This document shows, piece after piece, positions 37,237 to 44,779 of a stretch of DNA of 64,000 nt. Position numbers and translations under genes: made by a program. The notes beneath the pieces are model-generated. The model saw nothing but the letters and a program-made list of their open reading frames with translations. It was not told where the DNA came from and made no database searches. Source of the DNA: G963422745 sp965214285. GTDB lineage: Bacteria; Actinomycetota; Acidimicrobiia; Acidimicrobiales; Aldehydirespiratoraceae. Position 1 is the stretch's first letter; each line of letters begins with the position of its first letter. The stretch spans positions 2,170,001-2,234,000 of the forward strand of contig OZ243946.1 of the NCBI GenBank assembly GCA_965214285.1, in the 5' to 3' direction.

Positions 37237-37340
37237 GCCGACGCGGGGTCGCTGTGAGCCGACGCGAGGTCGCTGTGGGCCGACGCGAGGAGGCTGCGAG
37301 CCGACGGGGGAGGCTGTGAGCTGACGTGAAGAGGCTGGAG
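37227..37340. repeat. 21-bp tandem repeat spanning the pafA-pafB junction
   Basis: Five to six imperfect units of about 21 bp (GTCGCTGTGAGCCGACGCG(G/A)...) run from the last codons of pafA to the first codons of pafB. From GTG 37233, overlapping the pafA stop, the repeats encode 28 residues before a TGA at 37317. That frame is the same as that of the following pafB start. Confidence 0.75.
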
Positions 37341-38234
37341 CGCCTGTTGAACCTGACCGCAGCGCTGCGCAACGCCGAGATCCCGCTGAGCGCCGAGACC
37401 CTGCGCACCCGGCTCGGCGCGGGCGCCTATCCCGAGGACAAGGTGGCGTTCCGGCGCAGCTTCGAGCGCGACAAGGCGATCCTGCGCGCCGCGGGCATCC
37501 CGCTCCTGACGGCCCCGGTGCCCTTGACCGACCCGCCCGCGGAGGGCTACCGGATCGACAAGTCGGCCTATGCCGCGAGGCGCAGCTTCGAGCCCGACGA
37601 GCTGGCCGCCCTGCAGCTCGCGGCAGGCCTTGTCCGCCTCGAGGGCAGCGAGAGCGACCTGGCCCGCCTCGGCGCCGCGGGCGACGGCGACTCCGCAGTC
37701 CAGGGCCGGCTCGGCTACCACCCCGCCAACAACGTGCTGATACCCGCGGCAGCGGACCGCAAGGCGGTGGCGTTCGACTACAAGGGCAGGGAGCGGGTGG
37801 TGGAGCCCTGGGTCGTCGGCTTCTTCAGGGGCCACTGGTACCTGGCGGCTCACGACCGCATGCGAGGGGCCAGGCGCACCTTCCGGGTGGACCGCATCGA
37901 GGGCACGCCTCGGACCGTGGGCGACGCCGTCGAGCCGGTCGGGTCCGGGATCGACCCGTTCGCCTTCCGCCGGTCCTGGGAGTTCCCCGAACAGGCACCG
38001 GTGACGGCCCGTGTGGCGATCGACGCCGCCGTGGCCGGCATGGCGCGCAGCCTGTTGCGCCTCAGCGACGAGGAAGTCGAGCCCGGTGCCGACGGCGGCC
38101 TGGTGGCGACCCTGGAGGTCCGCGACCCTGCGGGGCTGCGCTACGGGTTGCTGGAGCTGGGCGACAGAGCGGAGATCCTGGATCCGCCGGAGCTGCGCGC
38201 AGAGATGATCGCCTGGCTGGAGGCGCTGCTGTGA
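37326..38234 (+). CDS. pafB: WYL-domain transcriptional regulator PafB
   Basis: A 302-residue regulator with an N-terminal winged helix (LERLLNLTAALRNAEIPLSA, about residues 3-70) and a WYL domain with HWYLAAHDRM near residue 176. PafB acts with PafC as an activator of the LexA-independent DNA-damage response in mycobacteria, probably sensing a nucleic-acid ligand through the WYL domain. GTG 37326 overlaps the junction repeat. pafC starts within its stop codon (GTGA). Confidence 0.92.
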   Translation: MKRLERLLNLTAALRNAEIPLSAETLRTRLGAGAYPEDKVAFRRSFERDKAILRAAGIPLLTAPVPLTDPPAEGYRIDKSAYAARRSFEPDELAALQLAAGLVRLEGSESDLARLGAAGDGDSAVQGRLGYHPANNVLIPAAADRKAVAFDYKGRERVVEPWVVGFFRGHWYLAAHDRMRGARRTFRVDRIEGTPRTVGDAVEPVGSGIDPFAFRRSWEFPEQAPVTARVAIDAAVAGMARSLLRLSDEEVEPGADGGLVATLEVRDPAGLRYGLLELGDRAEILDPPELRAEMIAWLEALL

Positions 38235-39280
38235 GCCGTCTGGATTCCTCGGAGGCCGTGGCCCGGCTGCTGCGGATCATCCCGCTGGTGAGCGAGCAGC
38301 CCGACGGCATGGCCGTAAGCGAGATCGTGGAGCGCTTCGACTATCCCCGCGGCCAGCTGCTGCGCGACATCGAGGGCACCGTCCCCTTCGTGGGCGTCTA
38401 CCCGTTCACCCCGGACGTGTTGATGTGGGCCGAGATCGCCGACGACCGGATCTACGTCGACATGCCCATGTGGTTCTCGCAGCCGCTGCGCCTCCCTCAT
38501 GACTCAGCGGCCCGGGTGCTCGCCTTGTGCAAGGCGGCGCTGGAGATCAGCGGCGAGGCAGAGGCTGACTCCGAGCCTGAGGCCGAGGCCGACGGCCCCG
38601 AGCCCGAGGCTGGCTCCGAGTCCGGTGCCGGCAGCGACGAGCCCAGCGCCTTGCTGCGGGCCTTCCTGAAGCTCAGCGACGAGCTGGGCGACGCCGCGGA
38701 GACCTCGCTGGACATCCGGCTCGGGTCCGTCGAGGGCGACACTGTCGACTTGTTGCGCAGCGCCATCGAGCAGCGGCGCAGTGTGGAGCTGAGCTACTAC
38801 AGCAACACCGCTGGCGAGCAGACCCGCCGCCTGGTCGATCCGCACCAGGTCTTCAGCTCCAAGGGGTTCTGGTACCTGTCGGGCTGGTGTCATCTGAGCG
38901 AGCAGCGGCGGCCCTTCCGGCTGGACCGCATTCTCTCGGCCACGCTGACTGCGCAGACCTTCGAGGCCGACTCCGAGGGCGACGACGAGGCTGTCGAGCC
39001 GACCGCCCTGGCGAGCGATCCCGAGCAGCCCCGGGTGGTGCTGCGGGTCGATCCGTCGGTCCACTGGATGCTGGAGGCCGGCTTCCCGGTGGACGAGATC
39101 GTCGAAGCCGACGGTGCGATCGAGGCCACGATTGCCGTGTTCTCGGTGCCGTGGTTCTCGAAGCTGTTGCTGCGCCTGGGCCCGCATGCCGAGATCGTGC
39201 GTGTCGATCCCGGCCTGCCCGCCGACATGCGCTCGGTCGCCGCGGCCCGCCTGCTCTCCCGCTACGCTCAGCCAGCGTGA
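38231..39280 (+). CDS. pafC: WYL-domain transcriptional regulator PafC
   Basis: A 349-residue partner of PafB. A helix-turn-helix domain occupies about residues 1-70 (RLLRIIPLVSEQPDGMAVSE). An acidic Glu/Ala/Pro insert follows at about 112-140 (EAEADSEPEAEADGPEPEAG), unusual in the family and probably a flexible linker. The WYL domain has GFWYLSGWCHL. It is co-translated with pafB by a four-base overlap, and its own stop overlaps the signal peptidase start. Confidence 0.9.
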   Translation: MSRLDSSEAVARLLRIIPLVSEQPDGMAVSEIVERFDYPRGQLLRDIEGTVPFVGVYPFTPDVLMWAEIADDRIYVDMPMWFSQPLRLPHDSAARVLALCKAALEISGEAEADSEPEAEADGPEPEAGSESGAGSDEPSALLRAFLKLSDELGDAAETSLDIRLGSVEGDTVDLLRSAIEQRRSVELSYYSNTAGEQTRRLVDPHQVFSSKGFWYLSGWCHLSEQRRPFRLDRILSATLTAQTFEADSEGDDEAVEPTALASDPEQPRVVLRVDPSVHWMLEAGFPVDEIVEADGAIEATIAVFSVPWFSKLLLRLGPHAEIVRVDPGLPADMRSVAAARLLSRYAQPA

Positions 39281-40107
39281 CGCTGCAGCATCCGGCAGAG
39301 CCGCAGCGCTCAGGCGAGACCCCGCCGGCACCCGACCCCGACGATCCCGCCGGCAATGCGCCTGCCGGGGATACGGCTGCCGACGACACGCCTGCAGGGG
39401 GTGCGGCTGCCGATGACAGGCCTGCAGGGGGTGCGGCTGCCGACGACAGGCCGCTGACCATCGACGACATCGCCGCCAAGGCGCGGCTTGCTGCCGGCGA
39501 AGCGGCGGCGGCCGACGAGGCCCCCGAGGCGGAGGAGGCGCCGCCGTCGAAGAGGCGCAAGATCGGCGAGTGGCTGCTGGTGCTGCTCGTCGCCGGGGTG
39601 CTCGCCCTGGGCGCACGCACCTTCGTGGTCCAGGCGTTCTACATACCCTCGGAGTCGATGGTCGCCACCTTGCAAGTCAACGACCGAGTGCTGGTCAACA
39701 AGCTGAGCTACCGCTTCGGCGAGATCGGCCGGGGCGACATCGTGGTCTTCGACTGCCCCGAGCGCACCGGCTGCCCTGTGAAGGACTTCATCAAGCGGGT
39801 CATCGCCCTGCCCGGCGAGACCGTTGAGTTCGTCCACGGCGACGTGCTGATCGACGGCCGGAGCCTGCGGGAGCCCTATCTCGACGGGCTCCCGACCTAC
39901 GGCTCGGCTCTGGGGGTGCGCCAGGAGGGCTGCGAGGAGCGGCTGGTCCTCAACCGCTGCACGGTCAGAGAGGACTGGGTCTTCGTGCTGGGCGACAACC
40001 GGCCCAACAGCCGCGACAGCCGCTGGTTCGGCCCGATCCCCATCGACACCGTGGTCGGCAGGGCCTTCTTCAAGGTCTGGCCCTTCACCGACCTCGGACC
40101 TCTCTAG
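39277..40107 (+). CDS. lepB: Signal peptidase I
   Basis: A 276-residue membrane-bound serine protease that cleaves Sec and Tat signal peptides. One membrane helix lies at about residues 92-112. The nucleophile is S127 in PSESM, and the general base is K173 in KDFIKRVIALPG. GDNRPNSRDSR is conserved box E. The first 85 residues are a cytoplasmic Pro/Ala/Asp-rich extension containing three 10-residue repeats. The GTG start overlaps the pafC stop. Its position beside tat genes makes an export cluster. Confidence 0.93.
   Translation: MTLQHPAEPQRSGETPPAPDPDDPAGNAPAGDTAADDTPAGGAAADDRPAGGAAADDRPLTIDDIAAKARLAAGEAAAADEAPEAEEAPPSKRRKIGEWLLVLLVAGVLALGARTFVVQAFYIPSESMVATLQVNDRVLVNKLSYRFGEIGRGDIVVFDCPERTGCPVKDFIKRVIALPGETVEFVHGDVLIDGRSLREPYLDGLPTYGSALGVRQEGCEERLVLNRCTVREDWVFVLGDNRPNSRDSRWFGPIPIDTVVGRAFFKVWPFTDLGPL
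39361..39450. repeat. 30-bp tandem repeat within lepB
   Basis: Three in-frame 30-bp units encode the AAADDRPAGG-type decapeptide repeats in the cytoplasmic extension of signal peptidase. Confidence 0.85.
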
Positions 40108-40215
40108 GACTGCCTGCACACCCCGGCCGCCCACCTCCTTGCTTGCCCGGTGCCGAGGCAGTTGCCCACCGTCGGACAGGTCGATGTCGGCGACGACCAG
40201 CGGGTGTGCGGGGCC

Positions 40216-40920
40216 TCAGAACTGGGCTGCGACGGCGGCCATGCGGTCGCTGTAGTCGCTGTAGAGGGCGTCGATCCCCAGGTCGATGAGGCCTGCGATC
40301 TGGCGCTCGTGCTGGGCGTCCCAGCCGAAGCAGAGCACCCCGAAGCGGTGGTACAAGGTCGTCAGGCCGCCGGTCCACTGGCCCTGGCGCAGGTTCACGG
40401 CGTCGATCCGGGCCGCTGCCAGCTCCGAAGCGTGGCGCTCGGGCGTCGAGGGCAGCTTGTCGAGCGCAGTCGAATGCACCAGGCGGGCATCAGGGTGCCG
40501 GCCGCGCCATTGCGCCAGGAGCGCCTGATCGCCGTGGCAGATCCAGAGCCGTTCGACGGCGTCGTGACGGCGCGCCAGGGCGACCAGCGGCTCGAAGGCA
40601 GCGTCGTCCTTGACGTCCACGCTGAGCGGCACGTCGGTGCCCACGGCGTCGTAGAGCTCGTCGAGACTGGGGATGTGGCCTCGCAGCTCGGCGCGCACGG
40701 TGTCGGAGATGCGGCGGCGCCCGACGCGGCTGTGCCAGCCGTCGTGATCCAAGACGAGGTGCGAGTCGGCGCTGAGCCACACGTCGGTCTCCAGGCCGCT
40801 GGCCCCGAGCCTCAGGGCCAGCTCGAACGCCTCGATCGTGTTCTCGCGCACCTGCGCCTTCGCCCCGCGGTGCGCGAACAGCACGGGCGGGTTCCACAGC
40901 GCCGGGATGCGGGTCCTCAC
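40216..40920 (-). CDS. Glycerophosphodiester phosphodiesterase
   Basis: A 234-residue GDPD-family TIM barrel that hydrolyses glycerophosphodiesters to glycerol 3-phosphate and an alcohol. FAHRGAKAQVRENTIEAFEL carries the catalytic HRG and metal ligands, and GLETDVWLSAD, VLDHD and SVDVKDD carry the remaining ligands. No signal peptide, so it acts in the cytoplasm (UgpQ-like). It is the only minus-strand gene between pafC and the tat genes and converges with lepB. Phosphate or lipid-turnover role inferred from family. Confidence 0.9.
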   Translation of the reverse strand: MRTRIPALWNPPVLFAHRGAKAQVRENTIEAFELALRLGASGLETDVWLSADSHLVLDHDGWHSRVGRRRISDTVRAELRGHIPSLDELYDAVGTDVPLSVDVKDDAAFEPLVALARRHDAVERLWICHGDQALLAQWRGRHPDARLVHSTALDKLPSTPERHASELAAARIDAVNLRQGQWTGGLTTLYHRFGVLCFGWDAQHERQIAGLIDLGIDALYSDYSDRMAAVAAQF

Positions 40921-41071
40921 CCCCGAAGCGTGCCACGCAGGCTGCCGGGAGACACTTCGGCATCGCTGTGTCCCGCGGCTCGCCCCACCACTCGTTCACC
41001 CAGACCGCGGCGAGCTGCGGCGCAGTGCCTCGCCTGCCGACCGCCGCGGCTCGCCGCCTATTGTGAGGGCT

Positions 41072-41329
41072 GTGACCTGGGTGCTCCTGGCCCCTGCCGT
41101 CGCTGTGGTCGTGGCCGTGGCGGCGATGTGGACGATCTCGGCGAGGCTGCCGAGGGAGCTGGCCGAGCTGCGGCGCTCGCTGCGTCGCCTGGGCGCCGCG
41201 GCCGTCGCGGGAGACGAGCTCAGCCGCTCGCTCGGGCAGGTCAGCGGCCGCGCATCCGCCCTGCGCCGCGAAGCGCCCCGCCGCCTGCGCCGCAACAGAC
41301 GCAACAGAAGCCTTCCCGCTGATCGCTAG
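41072..41329 (+). CDS. Small single-helix membrane protein upstream of tat genes
   Basis: An 85-residue protein: membrane helix at about residues 3-23 (VLLAPAVAVVVAVAAMWTI), then a basic amphipathic region (ELRRSLRRLGAAAVAGDEL) and an arginine-rich end. The layout resembles TatA/TatB in miniature, but it lacks the FGPxKLP hinge. It starts with GTG behind a weak GAGGG. It lies 11 bp before the Tat gene. Function unknown. Confidence 0.55.
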   Translation: MTWVLLAPAVAVVVAVAAMWTISARLPRELAELRRSLRRLGAAAVAGDELSRSLGQVSGRASALRREAPRRLRRNRRNRSLPADR

Positions 41330-41340
41330 AGTCCGCTCCC

Positions 41341-41808
41341 ATGGGAACGATCGGTGGGGGAGAGGTGCTGGTCCTCTTCCTGGTCGCCCTGATCGTGCTG
41401 GGGCCCCAGAAGCTGCCCGAGGCGGCGCGCCAGATCGCCAGGGTCGCAGGCGAGCTGAAGCGCATCTCCAACGGCTTCCAGCGCGAACTGCGAGAGGCGA
41501 TCTCCGAGCCGGTCGACGAGTTCCGCTCGGAGATCCGCTCGCCGCTCGAGCAGATCTCCGACGACGCCTTCGCAGCGAGCCTCGCAGCACAGAACCGCCC
41601 CGTGCCGTCGGCTGCTTCGCAGAGCGGACCTGCGCCAAGCCGGCCTGCACAGGGCAAGTCAGCGTCGTCGGCTGCTTCGCAGGGCGGTCCCGCGCCAAGC
41701 CGGCCTGCACAGGGCAAGTCAGCGTCGTCGGCTGACCCCCAGCCTGAGCCGCCCTCGGACCACCCATGGCCAAGAGACCCCGAAGACGCAGGCGAGCCCA
41801 GGATCTGA
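41341..41808 (+). CDS. tatA: Twin-arginine translocase subunit TatA/TatB
   Basis: A 155-residue Tat component. The N-terminal helix (GGGEVLVLFLVALIVLGPQK) leads into the hinge LGPQKLPEAARQI and an amphipathic helix (about residues 22-60). The Glu near position 8 and the long charged helix lean towards TatB, so A versus B is not settled. The C-terminal 65 residues are a low-complexity Ser/Ala/Pro tail made of two 20-residue repeats. tatC starts within its 3' end. Confidence 0.85.
   Translation: MGTIGGGEVLVLFLVALIVLGPQKLPEAARQIARVAGELKRISNGFQRELREAISEPVDEFRSEIRSPLEQISDDAFAASLAAQNRPVPSAASQSGPAPSRPAQGKSASSAASQGGPAPSRPAQGKSASSADPQPEPPSDHPWPRDPEDAGEPRI
41608..41727. repeat. 60-bp tandem repeat within tatA
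   Basis: Two in-frame copies, period 60 bp, plus the beginning of a third. They encode SAASQxGPAPSRPAQGKSAS units in the cytoplasmic tail. Confidence 0.85.
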
Positions 41809-42599
41809 CCGCCGACGGCACAGCCGGCGGTCAAGCCGAGGGCGCTCGGATGCCGCTGATCGAGCACCTCGCCGAGCTGCGCCGGCGGCTCATCGTCTCC
41901 GCCGTCGCCGTGGGCGTGGGCGCGGTCGTCTGCTGGACCGTCTCGGACTGGATCATCGAGCTGCTGCTGGAGCCCTACTGCGACGTGCTCGCCGACCGCG
42001 ACGACCAGGCGGAGTGCAACCTCTATGTGACCACGCCGCTGGAGCCGTTCCGGGTCAAGCTCACGGTGGCCGGCTACGGCGGCATCGCCCTCGCCGTGCC
42101 GGTGATCATGTGGCAGCTCTGGCGCTTCATCGCGCCGGGCCTGTACTCCCGCGAGAAGCGTTACGCCCTGCCCTTCGTGATCGGCGGGGTGCTGCTTTTC
42201 TTCACGGGCGCAGCCCTGGCCTACTGGAGCATCCCGCGGGCGCTGAGCTTCCTGTTGAGCCTCGGCGGCGAGAATTTCGTGGAGATTTTCAGGCCCAGCG
42301 AGTACCTCGGCTTCGTCATCAAGATGATCGTGGCCTTCGGGGTCGGCTTCGAGTTCCCGATCCTGCTGATCTTCCTGCAGCTCCTGGGCATCGTGGACAA
42401 CCGGACCCTGCGCCGAGGGCGGCGCTACGCGCTGGTGGGCATCGTGGCCCTGGTGGCGGTGATCACGCCCTCGGGCGACCCGTTCACGCTGATCGTGCTG
42501 TCGGTGCCGATGTACGCGTTCTACGAGATCGCCATCCTGTTCGGCATGCTGCGGGCTCGCCGGCGGCGCAAGGCGGCCTCCGCAGGCGGTTCGGCGTGA
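41766..42599 (+). CDS. tatC: Twin-arginine translocase subunit TatC
   Basis: A 277-residue, six-helix membrane receptor for twin-arginine signal peptides. Conserved elements are MPLIEHLAELRRRL (about residues 29-42, signal-binding region), YVTTPLEPFRVKL, the PGLYSREKRY loop with the conserved Glu, and FGVGFEFPILLIFLQLLGIV. A basic, low-complexity first 25 residues precede the family start; ATG 41766 overlaps the Tat gene upstream by 43 bp. Proximity to lepB groups export functions. Confidence 0.96.
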   Translation: MAKRPRRRRRAQDLTADGTAGGQAEGARMPLIEHLAELRRRLIVSAVAVGVGAVVCWTVSDWIIELLLEPYCDVLADRDDQAECNLYVTTPLEPFRVKLTVAGYGGIALAVPVIMWQLWRFIAPGLYSREKRYALPFVIGGVLLFFTGAALAYWSIPRALSFLLSLGGENFVEIFRPSEYLGFVIKMIVAFGVGFEFPILLIFLQLLGIVDNRTLRRGRRYALVGIVALVAVITPSGDPFTLIVLSVPMYAFYEIAILFGMLRARRRRKAASAGGSA

Positions 42600-42660
42600 G
42601 CATCGAGCCGTGAGCGGCGAGCCGTGAGCATCGAGCCGTGAGCGGCGAGCCATGAGCATC
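42596..42660. repeat. 28-bp tandem repeat containing the next gene's start codon
   Basis: Two full copies (42596-42623, 42624-42651) of GTGAGCATCGAGCCGTGAGC plus CGCGAGCC-type sequence, and the first nine bases of a third that begins with ATG 42652. The first copy overlaps the tatC stop. Copies one and two each read as Met-Ser-Ile-Glu-Pro-stop; only the third opens into a gene. Confidence 0.8.
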
Positions 42661-43368
42661 GCGCGAGGCGTCGACTGGGGCGAGCCGGCACCGCTGCCCG
42701 AGGGCCTGCCGTGGTTCGACGACGATGCCTCGGCGGCGGACTTCCTGGCGCCTCTGCGCCGTTCCGGCGAGGAGCTGCCGGCCATCGGGCTGAGCGGCGG
42801 CGACCTGTGCCGCACGCTCGGAGGGCGCCCCGGCGCTGCGGGCGGCCCGCCCGGGCCGGGCTTGCCAGGCCCGGAATCCGCAGCCGCCGGCAGCGAGTCG
42901 GCAGGCACCGGGCAGTCCGGCCCTGGGGAGAGCGGGGCGTGCTTCGGCGTGGATCTGGGCGCGGTGCTGCTGGACGGCCGCCTGCGCTGGTTCCTGGCGC
43001 ACTGCGTGATCAGGCGGTCGTGGCTCAGGGGCCGGGTGATCGTGGCGGCCAACGCGGCCTTCGTAGGCGCCTGGAACATCGCCCCCAAGGCGCATCCCGG
43101 CGACGGCCGGCTCGACATCCTCGACGGCGACCCGCCGTTGGGCGAGCGCCTGCGGGCCCGGCGCCGTCTGCCGGCCGGCAGCCACCTGCCCCATCCCGAC
43201 ATCGAAGTCCGCCGGGTGCGAGCCGCCCAGTTCGAGCTCGACAGGCCGACCCCGGTGTTCCTCGACGGCCGCAGGGCCGGCGAATTCCGTCGTCTGAGCC
43301 TGCGCCTCGAGCCCGATGCGCTGCAGGTCTGGATCAGGACGCTGCCTCAGCCGAGTCCGTCGCACTGA
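42652..43368 (+). CDS. Degenerate diacylglycerol/lipid kinase (YegS/DagK)-like protein
   Basis: A 238-residue protein whose C-terminal 150 residues resemble the second domain of lipid kinases of the DagK/YegS fold. VIVAANAAFVGAWNIAPKAH and GRLDILDGDPP match the family's N-x-x-x-x-G-x-x-x-x-x-P and D-G-x-L-D stretches, and TPVFLDGRRAGEF matches the v-x-x-D-G-E-x strand. The N-terminal domain is shortened and the nucleotide motif GGDGT reads GGDLC (about residue 49). A Gly/Pro/Ser-rich linker replaces part of the protein. The same gene follows tatC in streptomycetes as an apparently intact kinase. Activity is doubtful. Confidence 0.65.
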   Translation: MSIARGVDWGEPAPLPEGLPWFDDDASAADFLAPLRRSGEELPAIGLSGGDLCRTLGGRPGAAGGPPGPGLPGPESAAAGSESAGTGQSGPGESGACFGVDLGAVLLDGRLRWFLAHCVIRRSWLRGRVIVAANAAFVGAWNIAPKAHPGDGRLDILDGDPPLGERLRARRRLPAGSHLPHPDIEVRRVRAAQFELDRPTPVFLDGRRAGEFRRLSLRLEPDALQVWIRTLPQPSPSH

Positions 43369-43404
43369 GCCGCCCGGCCCGTCGGCTGCCCGAGCCGGGC
43401 GGCT
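43368..43404 (+). terminator. Terminator-like hairpin after the lipid-kinase-like gene
   Basis: Directly after the stop codon, AGCCGCCCGGC (43368-43378) pairs perfectly with GCCGGGCGGCT (43394-43404) around a 15-base loop. No T-tract, as is common in actinobacteria. It likely ends the tat transcript. Confidence 0.6.
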
Positions 43405-43537
43405 TCGCACAGCGACCAGCCGGCGACCAGCCGAGGCCCGTCGCCGGCCGCGAAGCCCGCAGTTGAGGCTCGCGGCAGCGGCGCGCAGGCGTTTGAGGTC
43501 CGCGGGCGGCGGTCGGGCGGGCGTTACGATTCGGGCC

Positions 43538-44779
43538 ATGACAGCCGTCATCGACACTGCCGAAGCCAGGCAGCGGGTGCGCGCCGAGATCGAGCGCCTC
43601 ACGCCTGGACTGATCGCCTTGTCGCATGACATCCACGACCATCCAGAGCTCAACTTCGAGGAGCATCACGCCCACGAGGTGCTCACCGGCATGATCGAGG
43701 ACAACGGCCTGGACGTGCAGCGGGGAGCCTGTGACCTGCCCACCGCCTTCGACGCCAGGGTCGGCTCAGGCGACGGGCCGCTGATCGCGGTGTGCTGCGA
43801 GTACGACGCCCTGCCCGAGATCGGCCACGCCTGCGGGCACAACGTGATCGGCGCCGCCGGGATAGGCGCGGGCCTCGCCGCGGCGGCCGTCGCCGAGGCC
43901 CTCGGCGGCAGGCTCGCCATCCTGGGCACACCCGCCGAGGAGGGAGGCGGCGGCAAGGAGTTCATGATCCGCCGCGGGGCTTTCGACGGCGTGGACGCGG
44001 CCATGATGGTGCACCCCGCGGACCGCGACCTGCGCACCATGCGAGTGGTGGCCGTCCACACCGTGGAGGTCGCCTATGCGGGCCTGGCCTCCCACGCCGC
44101 GGCAGCCCCAGAGCGGGGCCGCAACGCCCTCGACGCTGCGGTGCTCGGCTACAACGCGGTGGCGGCGCTGCGCCAGCACATCCGGGGTGACGAGCGCATC
44201 CACGGGGTGTTCACCGACGGCGGCGCCAAGCCCAACATCGTGCCCGCCTCCGCGGAGACGTTCTGGTACGTGCGCTCGCCGAAGATGGCCGGCCTGGAGG
44301 TGCTCAAGGACCGCTTCACGGCCTGCCTGCAGGGCGGCGCGGACGCTGCGGGCTGCGCCATGTCGATGAACTGGATCGACCCGCCGTTCGCGGACATGGT
44401 CGACAACGGCCCGCTGCTCGACATCTACGTCCGCAACGCCGTCGAGGTCGGGCGCCACCCGGCCGAGCCCGACGAGCGCTCGATGGTGGTCGGCTCGACC
44501 GACATGGGCAACGTCAGCCACAAGGTGCCCGCCATCCACCCGATGATCCAGTGCGCGCCCGAAGGCACCGCCATCCACACCGAGGAGTTCGCGGCCCACA
44601 CCCGCACCGAGATGGCCGACAGGGCGCTGATCGACGGGGCGCTGACGATGGCGCTGTCGATAGTGGACTGCTGGGCCGATCCCGAGGCGATGGGCGCCGT
44701 GGCCGCCGAGTTCGCGGCGGCCGCGCCCGACGGCGTGTCTGGCGTGTCTGGCGCCAGCGGCGCGGCTTCGCCGGCCTAG
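43538..44779 (+). CDS. M20-family metal-dependent amidohydrolase (AbgB-like)
   Basis: A 413-residue M20D peptidase/amidohydrolase with a two-zinc or two-manganese site. Visible are HDHPELNFEEHHA, CEYDALPEIGHACGHN with the first metal ligands (about residues 88-104), GTPAEEGGGG with the catalytic glutamate (about 130-139) and MMVHPADRD. Near the end, GSTDMGNVSHKVPAIHP is very close to aminobenzoyl-glutamate hydrolase (AbgB-type) enzymes. The substrate is probably an N-acyl or p-aminobenzoyl amino acid. It is followed at once by the ThyX-like gene, so a folate-related pairing is conceivable but unproven. Confidence 0.88.
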   Translation: MTAVIDTAEARQRVRAEIERLTPGLIALSHDIHDHPELNFEEHHAHEVLTGMIEDNGLDVQRGACDLPTAFDARVGSGDGPLIAVCCEYDALPEIGHACGHNVIGAAGIGAGLAAAAVAEALGGRLAILGTPAEEGGGGKEFMIRRGAFDGVDAAMMVHPADRDLRTMRVVAVHTVEVAYAGLASHAAAAPERGRNALDAAVLGYNAVAALRQHIRGDERIHGVFTDGGAKPNIVPASAETFWYVRSPKMAGLEVLKDRFTACLQGGADAAGCAMSMNWIDPPFADMVDNGPLLDIYVRNAVEVGRHPAEPDERSMVVGSTDMGNVSHKVPAIHPMIQCAPEGTAIHTEEFAAHTRTEMADRALIDGALTMALSIVDCWADPEAMGAVAAEFAAAAPDGVSGVSGASGAASPA

